Source: Carettochelys insculpta
Lineage: Eukaryota; Chordata; Testudines; Carettochelyidae
Assembly (NCBI RefSeq): GCF_033958435.1
Contig: NC_134137.1
Location: 122,238,001-122,302,000 of the forward strand
Direction of reading: 5' to 3'
Length of the DNA stretch: 64,000 nucleotides
Part shown: positions 46,944-58,814 of the stretch, piece by piece
How the letters are laid out: each line of letters begins with the position of its first letter
How positions within the stretch are numbered: position 1 is the first letter of the stretch
Translations under genes and position numbers: made by a program
The notes under the pieces: generated by a model
Told to the model about the DNA's origin: nothing
Seen by the model: the letters and a program-made list of their open reading frames with translations, nothing else
Databases searched by the model: none

Positions 46944-49010
46944 TCAGATCACCGCTTCTGCGCAAAGGGGCCACTTGTGATTGTGGCTGAGGTGACCCGC
47001 AAGGTGGTTGCACTGTCCGGGGAGGTAAGACGGCTGCAGTGGGATGAAATGCTCTATGCAGAAGTCCCACAGCCAGAGGGCTTCCTGACACAAGGGAGAT
47101 GAGCATACACACCCATTTGTTGAAGAGAACATTGCTGTGTGTTGTCTGTCATGACAACCACACAATGGCCCACAAGGTGATCTCTGAAAACATGGCAAGC
47201 CAGCCTTACTGCTCTGAATTCCCTGGCATAGATGTGTAACTCAAGGTCCTTTGAAGACCACAGCTCCTGGGTCTTGAGACCCTCCACATGTGCACCCCAT
47301 TCCATATCGAAGGCATCTATACAGAGGTTGCAAACCTTGGTTGGGTCGGTCCACCAAAGAAGGAACTGAACGACCATTTGAGGGAGGATGACTACTTTGT
47401 CCAGTTTGTCCCAAACTGGTCGAAACACCGATGCTAACCATGACTGGAGCAGATGGAGCCTCAGTCCGGCATGCTGCACTATGTAGGTACACGCTACCAT
47501 GTGGCCAAGAAGTTTGAAGCAGGTTCTGGCTGTGGTCATGGGGACCTGACTGAGATTGTGAATCATGTGCTCCAGGGCCTGAAAACTTGGAAGTGGGAAG
47601 AAAGGCCCTTGTCTTGGTGGAGTCTAAAACTGCCCCTAAAACTGAACTCTAGTCTCTGTACTGAGAAAAGAGTAGACTTCCTGTTTATTAGCAGGCCAAG
47701 GGAGCTGAACGTGTTTTGATGAAGTGAATGTATGCATGCACCTGTTCACTCGAATGGCCCTTGATGAGCCAATTGTCCAGATAAAGAAATACTTGTTTGT
47801 GATACATTTTGTAAAAGCTCAAGGAGCTAATGAGAGGCCATATAGGAGGACGGTAAATTGGTAATGAGCCCCATTTACCATGAACCAGAGGTTCTTTCAG
47901 TGGGCTGGCACTACTGATATGTGGAAGTTGCATTCTTTACGTCAAGGGTGGCTTATCAATCTGCTGGATCCAGGACAGGGATGATGGAGGCCATATGAAC
48001 CCTGAACCTCTTTAGAAACTTGCTGAGATGTCTGAGTCCAGAATGGGTCTGAGCTCCCCCACCTCAACTTTCAGTATTAGGAGAGACTGGGAATAGAACC
48101 CTTTCTTCTCTGTTCCTGAGGAACCTCCTCTATTGCCCCCAGTGAGAGGACGGATTTCACCTCCTGGATGAAGAGTTGCTTGGGAGAGGGGTCTCTGAAC
48201 AGGGACAGGGCAGGGGGGCTGCAAGGGAGAGAGGGAAGAAACTTGGAGTATCCCCTTTCTACCATGCAGAGCACCCATTGGTTCAATGTAATATAGGACC
48301 AAGCTCAGCAGAAAGGGGATAGCCTGGAAGCAAAGGAGGCACGACCTGAATCCTGGATGCAACTGATATACCATCCTTGACTGTGTCCTCAAAAGACCTG
48401 CTTAGGGCATGAGGAAGACTTGGATTGGCCATTTCCCTGGTGATAAGATGGGTATTGCTCTTCCTAGGAGCATCCTGATGGCCTTATTAGAAGAACCACT
48501 GGGGTGGCTGGGGTCTACAATGCCTGTGCTGGTTAGCAGGGGTATGCAAGCCTTAGTATCTGAGGATTGACCAAGACTCCTTTAGGCTGTGTAACATTTT
48601 GTCCGTTCCCGCGGAAAACAGGGTAGCCCCCTCAAAGAGTAGGTCTTGGATGTTCTGCTGTACTCCGTACAGCAAGCCAGTTACTTGTAGCAAGAGGCTA
48701 TCCAGATGGCAATTCCAAAGGCCAAGACCCTTATTGCCATGCCAGCACTGTCCAAAGCCACCTGTAGACCTGCTCTGTAGATAATTTTATGTTTGTCAAG
48801 AAGTGCAGAGAATTCTGATTGAGAGTCAGCAGGAATAAGCTCAGCAAACTTTGTCATAGAGGCTGAGGGGTTAAAAGCATATGTGCTAACCAAGGCTTGC
48901 TGGTTAGCAAAATGGAGCGGAAGCCCCTGTGTTGAACACACCTTCCTCCCAAACAAGATTAGCCTTTTGGCTTCTCTATTTTTGGGGAAGGGCCCAGGAA
49001 CCCTTGGCAC
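46944..49010 (-). pseudogene. Decayed DIRS-type retrotransposon (gag, RT, RNase H remnants)
   Basis: On the minus strand, broken frames follow DIRS order. At 49010-48681 a gag-like piece holds LILFGRKVCSTQGLPLHFAN and QALVSTYAFNP. At 48392-48012 the start of the reverse transcriptase has GAIEEVPQEQRRKGS in one frame and KGFYSQSLLIL with GELRPILDSD in another. At 47933-47688 the catalytic box reads FLYLDNWLIKG, where active copies have YLDDWL. RNase H at 47566-47054 has CIDAFDMEWGAHV, REFRAVRL and VMTDNTQQ, then YLPGQCNHLAGHLSH in a shifted frame. At least four frame changes and the lost Asp show it is dead. The tyrosine recombinase is not visible. Confidence 0.75.
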
Positions 49011-50353
49011 TCGCAGTGAGTTGCTGCATTGGTGACAAGTGAATCAGGTGGGGGATGCATATATAGCTGTGCATACCCCTGGAGGGCACAGAGTTGCATC
49101 TTTCATTATGTTTTGCTTTAGGGGATGGGCAGGCTGCTTCATGACTTTTGAACTCTTGGAGTTGGCAGTACAGTACATGGAAGTTGATAGTGTCTCCCCC
49201 TGTATCCAGGAGCCCAGACGCAGATGAGAAACCTACAAAAAACCTGAAACTGAGTCCTTATTCTGACATGCCCATGTTCTTGCTCTGGGATGCCTTCACA
49301 CACCACCCCATCCATTAACATTCCCATCCTCGCACTGGAATCCTGGCTGACCCACCCCGATAATATTCACTTCCTGGCAATGGGATCCCCCACTCCTGCC
49401 CCTCGAAAATGAAACCCACCAGCCTGGGCCTGTGGGCTGCAGAAACATGTCAGGTTGGGTGGCTCTCTGGCCAGCACAATTTGCATCATGGCAGAGGCAG
49501 CCAGCGTGGCTTCCCGGACCGAGCAGCACCCTTGGCAGTTCGGGACTGTGTGCATGCTGGGGGCCTGGGTGAATCTCCACACACCACCTGCCCTCTCCCA
49601 CCTCAGGCAGACAGACACACAGGCCTGATTACATAATTTTTTCAAACTATTTAATGGGCCGGATTGGGGGAGTGCTCGGGCCACAGATGCCCCTGGGCTG
49701 GGACTCGGAGACCCTCTGCAAGAATCAACTAGCAAAAGCCTCCTGCCTTGTTTTCCCTTTTAAGGTCCACCATTTCTTCCACCCATTCTTGGAAGAGGCT
49801 GCAGATTGTACCACCTCTTCTTCTCTCTCTTTGGGGACACCAAGTCCCTCATGGATCCCATGGATTGTGTTTGGCTGTCCCTACATTCCAACGCTTCTCT
49901 TCATTCTGCCTCCACTTTAATCCCCTAGCAGTGTAACTCTAATGGAACTGTGCAGTCAGAGTTTCTATCACAGAAATGGCCTTTGGAAATTACTTCTGTC
50001 CCTCAGACTGTATCATCTGAGCTGTGCCTGGTACAGAAGAAATACTGTCCATTTTTCCTGCCCTCCCCTCACACTTGCCATGGTGGAGGGTTCAAAAGAA
50101 AGCAGAATAGAAATAGAAATGGTATAGAAATAGTTGCACCCCCTTCCTCTATGGGGCGGAAAGAAAAAAATATACGGAGCATCTCTTCCATGAGCGTATC
50201 TCAGCTGTGAGCATTCCTGAGCCCTGTCTTTTTTTAATGTTGGAATCATTCTGGGTTTGGCCCACCACCCAGTGAGAATGCAGGATTTTTCTTGGTGTTA
50301 TGTATTTAGATCTTTGAGCCAAATCCCACAGATTAATTAAAAGCTTTATTTCT
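49011..50353. other. GC-mixed sequence beyond the decayed DIRS element
   Basis: The first ~250 bp may be further upstream DIRS sequence. From 49230 to 49700 the DNA is GC-rich with no protein-like frame I recognise. The remainder is AT-rich. No transposon ends found. Confidence 0.35.
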
Positions 50354-50355
50354 AT

Positions 50356-50798
50356 TACTATGTCTAGATTACAGGAATTTGTCAGCAGCAGTTTGTGTAG
50401 GAAGTTATCTTCTGACAAAACTTCTGTCAACAGATCGTGGCCAGACCTCCAACCCGATTGCAAAAACGATCTGCTCTGTCAACATAGAGCAGCTGGAGTG
50501 CCCACCGCATTATCGGCAAAACAGCCAACTGCAAGTACGGCAGACAGGGTTGCCCAGTGTCCCAGAAGCCCTTTCTGTCAACAGAAGTGAAGTCCCCCTG
50601 GAATGTCCAGGCTAGTTTTTTGTTGACAGATCTCTATCGATAGAAGCGGTCTTCCTCTTGGTGAGCGGGATACAGCTGTCGACAAAAGTGTTGCATGTTG
50701 TCAATTTACTGTCAACAGAACGCCCTTGGGAACGCCCCGTGGGCTTTGTCGACAAACCGGTTGTTTAAACATCAAAACCCTCTACTCTAGACATAGCC
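50356..50798. mobile_element. Family B element, left tip mutated
   Basis: The right end is the complement of GGCTATGTCTAGAGTAGAG. The left end reads TACTATGTCTAGATTACAG, so only the first two bases differ from the expected GG. CTGTCAACAG and TTTTGTCGACAAA boxes fill the interior. Flanks TAT/TAA are a partial match. About 443 bp, non-coding. Confidence 0.72.
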
Positions 50799-51825
50799 TA
50801 AGGAAAAACAACTTTGCCAACACAATAAAGCCATAATTACATACAGTGGTTCAGCAGTGGAAGCTTGTTTAATTTAATCAGATTCTCTGTTTCAAAAAGA
50901 AGAGCAATGCACAGAGTTTCATCATGAAAGGTGTTATTTTTCTGGTAATATTTTACTCTCCTAACAAATTATAAATACCACTTCGTTAGCGTTCTACTGA
51001 AATATTTGTTAACATAATGTTCCATCGCGTACAATTTCTCTAAAACAGATTGGTCTGCTGCGTGGTAAAGTTTTCGATGTGTAATTACCCACATTACTTT
51101 ATAAAGAATTTCAAAATTGAAAATATGAGGTCTCTTCCACTGTCATCCTTTCTTACATTGTTGCTATACCAACCTATCACCTTTTGTGTGTGTACAAGGA
51201 GCCAAAGACAAAAAAAAAAAAAAAAGAAAAGAAAACTCCCCTCAGAGATAGTTGAAAAGAGCACAAGGAATTTTACAAGTTTTATTAGCCCAATAATATA
51301 ACATATTTTCATAACTGCCTTTATTGCACTTAATAAAAATGAGCACCTGTAAACAATGCCTTCTGCTGTCTCTTAATGCAATACAGAGGCAATATCCTTT
51401 TCCTTTATAAAAGTCTCACTTTATGTGCTCACCATATACTCTGATTCAAATATGTTTATTCCAAATGAATTTGCTAACCCTATTTTCATTCCACTTAACT
51501 CTTAAAGTTAATCCAACCAATGAGACATTTTTATAAGACTGGCTGCCACTTGAATGTTTACATTCACAGACATGTAGAAAAATCAAGTAAATCTGACTGT
51601 ATCAGCATTGCTAATTTCCTCAATTACCATGGAGAACAACAGGTGGAAACAAATGCTAATATAAAGATACTCTAGCCACACACTGCATTAGAATGAAAAG
51701 CAGTCAGACTCAGACTTTATGTAATATATAGCGGGTTCGATGAAAGTTAATGTGATAAGGTTTGTGTTGACTGACATGCAAGATATTTGGACAAGTGTGC
51801 TTGAAATGCATAGATGCACAGAGTA
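50799..51825. other. AT-rich intergenic sequence with an A-run
   Basis: A poly-A/G-poor run at about 51209-51233 breaks otherwise ordinary AT-rich DNA. It may be the tail of an old retroinsertion, but I see no body for it. Confidence 0.4.
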
Positions 51826-52510
51826 AACTCTCAAGTTACACAGGGGTTGCAACCCCCGTATAACTCAAACTTTTGCGCAAGTCAGGAAAGGGGGAGACGG
51901 GAACCAGGTTGCAGGAGCCGGGAAACTGATGAGCCCAGCAGGACTGGTCAGTTTCCTGGATGCCAGAGTAGCAGAGAGCTGGGAACCATGTGTTGGTCAG
52001 TTTCCTGGGTCCTGCAAGTGGCAGGGAGACAGGAACAAAGCGACAGCCTGGTTCCCAGCTCCCCACTTCTTGTGGCACCTGGGAAACCGACCAGTTCATG
52101 GCTGGTCAGTTTCCAAGCTCCCGCCAGCAGAGGGCAGCTGCAAACCAGGCTGCGGTTCCCAGCTCCCTGCTGATGTGGGATGTGAGAAACTGACCAGCCC
52201 CAGAGGAAGGGAGCCTGGCTCCCCACTCCCCTCCCCTTGCAGAGCCAGAAAACTGACTAGGGCAGCAGCCTCAGTCAGTTTCCTGGCTCCAGCCAGTGGG
52301 GGAACCATGGTCAGCCTGGCTCCTGGCTCTCCTCCCCTCCTTGGAGCCAGGAAAATGAGAAAGGCTGCTGCCCTGGTCAGTTTCCCAGCTCTACAAGAGG
52401 TGGGAAGTCAGGAGGCAGGCTGCTTCTTGGTTCCCAGCTCACCACCACTTGCGGATCCAGCAAACTGACCAGCCCACCAGGGCTGGTCAGTTTCCTGGAT
52501 GCTTCTCCCT
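51826..52510 (+). repeat. GC-rich palindromic tandem repeat related to the 24411 element
   Basis: TTACACAGGGGTTGCAACCC starts a GC-rich block in which units of the form AAACTGACCAGCCC, a short loop, and GGCTGGTCAGTTTCCTGG recur at about 51943, 52101, 52268, 52372 and 52482, with an extra half unit near 51992. The spacing is about 105-165 bp and each unit is an imperfect palindrome. The same GGTCGGTTTCCTGGCTCC core occurs once in 24411-24713, so this looks like an internally expanded relative. Confidence 0.65.
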
Positions 52511-53225
52511 GACTTCCCCCAGCAGCACCACTGTCAGACTGACAGCAGTACAGGTGGGGGGAAGGGAGATAGGAGGGGCTCTTAGCTTGCATAGCTGCTG
52601 GTGACTCACCAGAGTCACCGCTGGAGTCACCAGGGCTGGAGGATCTGCCCCAGCGGCTGTGGCCGCTGTCACAGGTGGGGCCACCACGTGCTTCTCCGAC
52701 TAGGGGAGGGGCACATGCATGAACAGGCAGCATTCGTGTGCAGCTCTAGGAGGAGCCACATTCAGAGGCTCCAAGAGCCGCATGGTGGTGAGTGGTGACC
52801 CTATTAGACACTGTGCTGCTGGAGACTGACGGTTAAATTCTCCAAAGAGCCTGTCTGCACTGGGCATGCCCCAGCCTCTCACAGGTACAACATGTCAGCC
52901 AGATTGCGCATGTGCCATTCCACAGAGCAGCTGACCCTATTCCATCCCAGGACTGCAGTTACAGAGTAGTCTGCACCTGCTTCTCTAGGGTGCTTGGGCT
53001 GCAGTGATGCTGGCCAGAGAACCTTAGATCTGTGCTCTCGACATCCCTCTGCTAGGATCATGAACTGACATCAGTAAAGATGACCTCTTTCAAAACGATC
53101 CTTGTCTCCTATTGTTCACAATGAAAATGAAGCCAAACTGTTTTCCTGAGAAACGGTGGCCTCTTTTTGTGCTGGGGAGGAGGCAGAAAGGAACATGAAG
53201 TAGTAGTCTTACAGACACTGTGGGT
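52511..53225. other. Moderately GC-rich stretch, nothing recognised
   Basis: Contains direct words such as GAGTCACCGCTGGAGTCACC near 52610 and a CACAGAGCAGCTGACCC stretch. Open frames here have no known domain. Confidence 0.4.
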
Positions 53226-53410
53226 ATGCCTACATTAAGGGGGCACAGTAATCAGCCCGATGGGAGAATACGACTGAAGTGCTGTGATGAATATGAAGCG
53301 ATTCATGCGGTGAATTTTTCCCACGGCAACTTCGAAGTGTCAAACTTCAAAGTGCCAGCATCCGTGTAGCCACGGGCACTTCGAAGTGCCTTTACTCCCC
53401 AGAATTTTGT
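53226..53410. mobile_element. Family C fragment
   Basis: GCAACTTCGAAGTGTCAAAC, then TTCAAAGTGCCAGC and GGGCACTTCGAAGTGCC with TTTACTCC match the inner left arm of the 4123 element. Outer tips are missing or mutated (TGCCTACATTAAGG). Confidence 0.55.
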
Positions 53411-54058
53411 GTGGGACAAATCTCCCCACTTTGCTCATTCTGCACATACTGTTTACATGGTTGCATCTGACTCCATTCCACGCAAGATCCTGGCCAGATG
53501 CATGTGTGGAATACATTTCTTTTGGTATGCAGAAATCACCGATCACAGTTGGACTGTTTAGTGATGGAGAAATCTATACTGATGCTCCATCCTCATTAGC
53601 ACTTTTACTTGCTAAATGTTTAATAATGACAAACGTCACTGTGCACTTGGCATACTGGAAAAGCCTGTTCAGAATATCACTGTAAAGAGCCCTGATTGCT
53701 TAACAAATCTTACAAATGGCTTTCTGGCACATTTTATAAACACATTCATTCTGAAACTTCAGTGTGTCACGGATAGCTCTTCAGAGCTCAGCTAAAGTGG
53801 CAACTAATTAGTAGGCAACATATTTAGAAAATGCAAGACCAGTATTTTAATTAGCAGCATTCCCATTTCACTTTTTAAAACTTTCAAAATAAGGATGAAA
53901 AAGTTAGCTACACATAATATATTTACATATGCTGTACCAAAGAATAATGACTAGGGAAAAGCCTTATAAATCAGAACTTGTGCTTGCTAGTTTCTATCAT
54001 GTATTTCAGAAAAAAAAACTTATATAAATGATAAATATCATACATAATAGTACAAAAA
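53411..54058. other. AT-rich intergenic sequence
   Basis: A 99-codon plus-strand frame at 53386-53685 starts inside the family C fragment and has no recognisable domain. Nothing else seen. Confidence 0.4.
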
Positions 54059-54059
54059 C

Positions 54060-55041
54060 ATCATGCATGAGAAATGACTGCTTAGGAAGGAGTACAGCAG
54101 AAAGGGATCAAGGGGTCATAGTGAACCACATGCTAAATAAGAGTCAACAGTGTGACGCTGTTGCAAAAAAAAAAACAGTTATGATTCTGGGATGTATTAA
54201 TAGCAGTGTTGTAAGCAAGAGCCTGTAATTCTTCTACTCTTACTCCACACTGATTGGGTTTCATCTAAGTACTATGTTCACTTCTGAGCCCCACATTTCA
54301 CAAACAATGCAGAAAAACTGAAAAAAAGACCAGAGAAGGGCAACACAAATTATTAAAGGTCTAGAAAACATGCCCTATGAGGTAAGATTGAAAGAACTGG
54401 GTTTGTTTAGTCTGGGGAAGAGAAAAAATATTCTCTTTAACTTCTGATGATAGGACAAAAAGTAATAGGCTTAAATTGCAGCAAGTGAGATTTAGGCTGG
54501 ACGTTAGGAAAAAACTTCCTGTTGGGGTGGATAGCTACTGGCATAAACTGCCTAAGGAGAGGTTGTGCAATTTCCATCACTGGAGATTAGTAAGAGCAGG
54601 CTAGGCAAACACCTGTCAGGGATGACCTAGAACAAGAGTGCACCAAGTGGGGGCGTGAAATTTCAAAAGAGGGGCACAGCCCAATTGGCTGCTGAGTTTC
54701 AGGCTCATCCATATTATTAAAAATGTTGAAATATGTTACTGTTTTCATGCATGTGTATTCACATTTACATACCCATTAATAAAGCTTTTATGTTCTACTT
54801 ACTTATTTTCTTACACATCCTGAAATTAGTTTTTTACACAGGGACATAACTAAAATTTCTGTCAGATTGGATTACATTAGGTGGGTTCGGGAGGGCCCTG
54901 GTAATTGCAGGGACAAAAAATGGGGCCTGGCATAAAAAGTAAATTCACCCTGATCTAGAAGATGGTGCTTGGTTCTGCTGTGAGAGCAGGGGACTGGACT
55001 TGATAAACTCTCAAGGTTCTTTCCAGCTCTTTGATTCTATG
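54060..55041 (+). mobile_element. CR1 LINE 3' region interrupted by a hAT MITE
   Basis: Typical CR1 words appear in order: GAAAGGGATCAAGGGGTCAT, GCAGTGTTGTAAGCAAGA, TGTTCACTTCTGAGCCCCAC, GAAGGGCAACACAAATTATT, AAGAACTGGGTTTGTTTAG, TTTAGGCTGGACGTTAGG and AAACTTCCTG. After the insertion at 54632-54951 come GGGGACTGGACTTGATAAAC and TTTCCAGCTCTTTGATTCTA, the usual CR1 terminus. No open frame survives. Confidence 0.82.
54632..54951. mobile_element. hAT-like MITE nested in CR1, 8-bp TSD with one mismatch
   Basis: GACCTAGA (54624-54631) and GATCTAGA (54952-54959) flank 320 bp that is foreign to the CR1 sequence, which reads continuously if the insert and one flank are removed. The tips ACAAGAGTGCACCAAG and, on the complement, AGGGTGAATTTAC are only weakly inverted. 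The C/T mismatch in the duplication fits later decay. Confidence 0.6.
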
Positions 55042-58000
55042 ACTAAAAACTATGTATTTTTCTGATGAATGCTGGAAACCCTGGAATTTCAAAAGGTAAG
55101 ATTCCACTCTGCAAAAAAGCCCCCCAAAAACTAGTGCCACCATAGTCTGAAAGTTGACATATTCCAATATAGTCACCTAAAGTACATTAACACTGTCCTT
55201 TTAAATTTCTACAGGAGTTAGAAATGCAGGAAGGCACAAGTGGTTACAAGGAAAGTAAATGCTTTATCAAAGATTATAACAATTCCTGAAAGTGCCTTAC
55301 AGCACAGTTTGTGTATTTGGATCTTTGGTGGTGGAGGGGAAGGGGGACATAATAAATTCTGGCATTCTATCTATGAATACATCGTCATATGTACGCTCTC
55401 TCCAAATTTATGAAAGTGCTTCTCATCCATTTAGGGTGAGACTTACTGATTAAGTAGTTAACCGTTAACATCCCTACTCCCTTCTGATCCATTATCCTTC
55501 TTATCTTTGTATGATTCTGGTGGACAGTGGAAAAAAACCGAGAGACATACCATACAGACATTGCCTAGCTTTGCACGAGGTCATTCACTATCTAGGCATG
55601 TATACTGTGTTTGTGTCCTCTCCATGTAGCTGGACATATATGCTGAGTCCTGATCCATGGAGAGGACACAGGGCTTTTCAATACTGTTTCCACATGTAAA
55701 AGAGGTTAATCACCAGACCAAACTAATTCATAGTAAGTGAAAGTATTTCTAGATACAGGTTCCACCTTGCTTGATCCAGTTTATATCACGTAAGCCTACA
55801 TGTTCATCTCACCTTTCTATCATCTTCTGTTAACGTTCTTCTAAGATGAGACCTTGTACTTGACAGCATTCATCCTTAGCATAGGCCAATGATGGACTTC
55901 ACAGACATCATATGTCTGTATTTACCATAAATCTGTGTGCTTTTTTAATTTTTCTTTCTGTACAAATCCCTCGTCAGAACTACCGTCCAAAAACAGATAA
56001 AAGTGCACTCCCTTCTTCACTAAACCAATATTGATGCTAATACCCTGGAAGAGACCCTGGGATCTCTTGTCAAATCAAATGGTAGTGACTTGGGTTAAAA
56101 AGAAAAGCTGCTGCCCCCACACACAATGGAAGAAACTCCCTAGGGGATAATAAAATGGGAATGTGGAGGTCAGCCTCCCTTAGGAACTTATTCGCATGTC
56201 CCTTAGTGTTAGAACTTAGAGTTAGGATGTAGAATTGCTCCAGTGTAATGAAGTTTCATTCATGTTCTGCATTTTGATGGCTGCTTGAGTTTGGGACAAA
56301 ACTGATCCTGTGATTCTTATACAGCTGCCTGGTCTTAAAGTAGCTGAATTTCTCTCTCCCGGCCCCCACCACCGGACCCATTTTGCGTTTCTCAAAGATG
56401 GTTGTGGCCTGGGGTTCCAGGAAACCTCTTCCCTTCTCTACGGTATGGGATCCACATGGCTCTGCATGTTTCTGGACAATTTGAGCCTACAATAACAGAA
56501 GGGAACCCTTGAGAGGCCTGCAACAGAGGGGCCAGCAGGGCAATAAAGGTAGGCTTGAAGATCCATTACTCCTCTCTGTGGTGCTGTTGGCCGCGTCTGT
56601 GCTGTGTTCGGCACCCTCCCTCTATCAGGCAAGAAAAGACAAGGGAAGGAGGTGGACAGGCTGAGCTGCCGGTCACTGTGGAAGCCCACAGAAGAGCAGA
56701 GAACTTCAGAACTTCCCCTTACTGAAAGTGACTGCCAGGTCTGGTTCTTCCCCCAAGCTGCCAGCTGGAGTACTCATTGCAATAGATCTGGAGAACTGCA
56801 AATTCCACAGGAACATTTATTTTTGCAGGGGGTGTAATACTCTTTTTTTTTAATGCGCCTGAAGTCTACGCCATAAAACATATTAAGAAGTTAATGTTTT
56901 ACCTTAGGATACCAGTAGATGTCTTCTAAATCCTTCTACATTCTTCTGTATCACAGAATCCTTTTACTTCCATCTTAAATTTAAAGGGAGATTCTCTCAT
57001 TATTACTTTTATCAATTGCCTGTCAGCACTGCTGTGTTGAGTACTGGCTCATCAGCACCACAAATAGACAGATCCTGTAAACTGTATTAGAAGTCTTACT
57101 CGGTGCCTTTCACTCATTTTTTGCATTTACTAATTCCATGAAGTCCCATGAGGACAAACTACCTCACATGAAGTGTATTGGATATTTCCCTTCTAATTTT
57201 CGAAATGCTTTACTAAGTGGAACCAGATGAATTCCAGATCCTCAAATGGTTTCTGAATTCATTACTGGCAATTTGTGGTGAGGGTATTTTGTACAAAGAC
57301 CAAACTGTTGTTTACACCTATATAGAGAAGCTTTTTATTCGCATTCACAAGATTTTTCTCCATTTCGCAGTGTTTCAGATACAAAGAACTTACAGGGCTT
57401 TTATTTAAAACTAATAGGGAAATGTGGCTTCTAAAGCTACTAGCACAATATGGCTCTCTGTTTTTATCTTACCCATGATGTTCATGATGCTCTTAAATTG
57501 AGTAGCCCAGCAGGACTTCCTTGAACATATTCCAGGACAAGACAGTAATGACACTCTCGGACAGATCATTCTAAGTGACAATTAAATGATCTAAAAGTCT
57601 ATTGCTACTCCAGAGACATGTTTGCTGGCACTATTGTTCTTTAATATATAATTTTGAGAGCGTTGGGAGGCTCCTGCACGAAATACACAAAGGCCTGTTG
57701 AAGCGGAGTACTGGCTGGAGAGAGGATTAGGGGTGTTGTGACTCCTCAGACGCCTGTTTTATCTTGATGGGCAGAAAGGAACAGACTCATCTCAACATCT
57801 TACAAAAGCTTTTCATTTTGAAAGGACTGATAATAAGCATCATAAACTGTTCCCAATATGAGTGTTGCAGGTAGAAAGATAGCATCTTAGCCCTGCTAGA
57901 TATCTGTGAGTGGCCCTGTTGCAGTAAATCAGAAATTCAGGCCTCATAGGGGAGCTGAAAGCTTTTAAGTAACTGTCAAGGTTGGGAACAAGTCACATAC

Positions 58001-58577
58001 TAATAGAAATTAAAGTAACCCCACTTATAAAAGACAGGTAAAGAGGAGGTGTACACCCTGAACTAATCTCAAAAGCTCTAACTTGCATCCTGAGGCCAAA
58101 AAGAGCAAATCATCTGCTGTGCCTTCCAGCATCAGAAGCCCAAGCCTGGTCTTCATCGGTCATGTGTATGATTGTATTATATAGTTTAAAAATAAAAATT
58201 CATGTAACCCTGACAACTGAAAGAATAATTTGAATTTAACACTTAAAATCACAAGACATACAGTTTGCATTGTTCATTTACCTATTTCTTTCAGTAAGCA
58301 CACACCACGTTTTTTAACTCAACTTCATCTTCTTCAGAAATTTTAGGCTGCCACAGAAATCAGAGGTCTTTGCTGAAGCACTGTGATAAAGTTTGCTGCT
58401 GAGTGCACAAGCCCTATGGTCATTTCACATGTATGACAGCTGTTTCCTTAAATTATGACATCCAGAAGCCATGGCCACAGTGCTTCACAGACAAAGGGGA
58501 ATCCTAATCTCCGTAGGCACTCTGTGAGATCTAATCACAGAAGACTTGTCCTACCAAAGTAAACGGAAATTAAATGG
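55042..58577. other. Longest plain stretch, no feature identified
   Basis: About 3.5 kb of AT-rich DNA. Short frames at 56438-56837 are in a slightly GC-richer patch but show no domain or splice-flanked exon. No inverted repeats, tails or target duplications found. Confidence 0.45.
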
Positions 58578-58585
58578 TCCAAAAG

Positions 58586-58806
58586 CAGCGTATCCCAAAG
58601 TGTGGTCTGTGGCCCTTGGAAAATAAATATCAGCCCATAGAAAATATACAAATGATCACTATATACTATTATTATTGTGAATAAATAATAAACAGTGAAA
58701 ATTTATTCATTTTTCATTTTTATATGTGTTTATATTTTTGGGATGCAAAAAAAGGTACTGGAAAAAAAAAACAGGTCCCAGCTACATAAACTTTGGGAAA
58801 CCTTGC
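58586..58806. mobile_element. hAT-type MITE
   Basis: CAGCGTATCCCAAAGTGTGG at the left is answered by a right end whose complement is GCAAGGTTTCCCAAAGTTTA. The flanks TCCAAAAG and TCCAAATT agree at six of eight positions, consistent with a decayed 8-bp duplication. The 221-bp interior is AT-rich and non-coding. Confidence 0.7.
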
Positions 58807-58814
58807 TCCAAATT

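Noticed and set aside
51836..52733. Several 90-180 codon frames in the GC-rich region
   Set aside because: Both strands and several frames are open because the palindromic GC-rich repeat lacks stops. The peptides are low complexity and repeat with the DNA unit.
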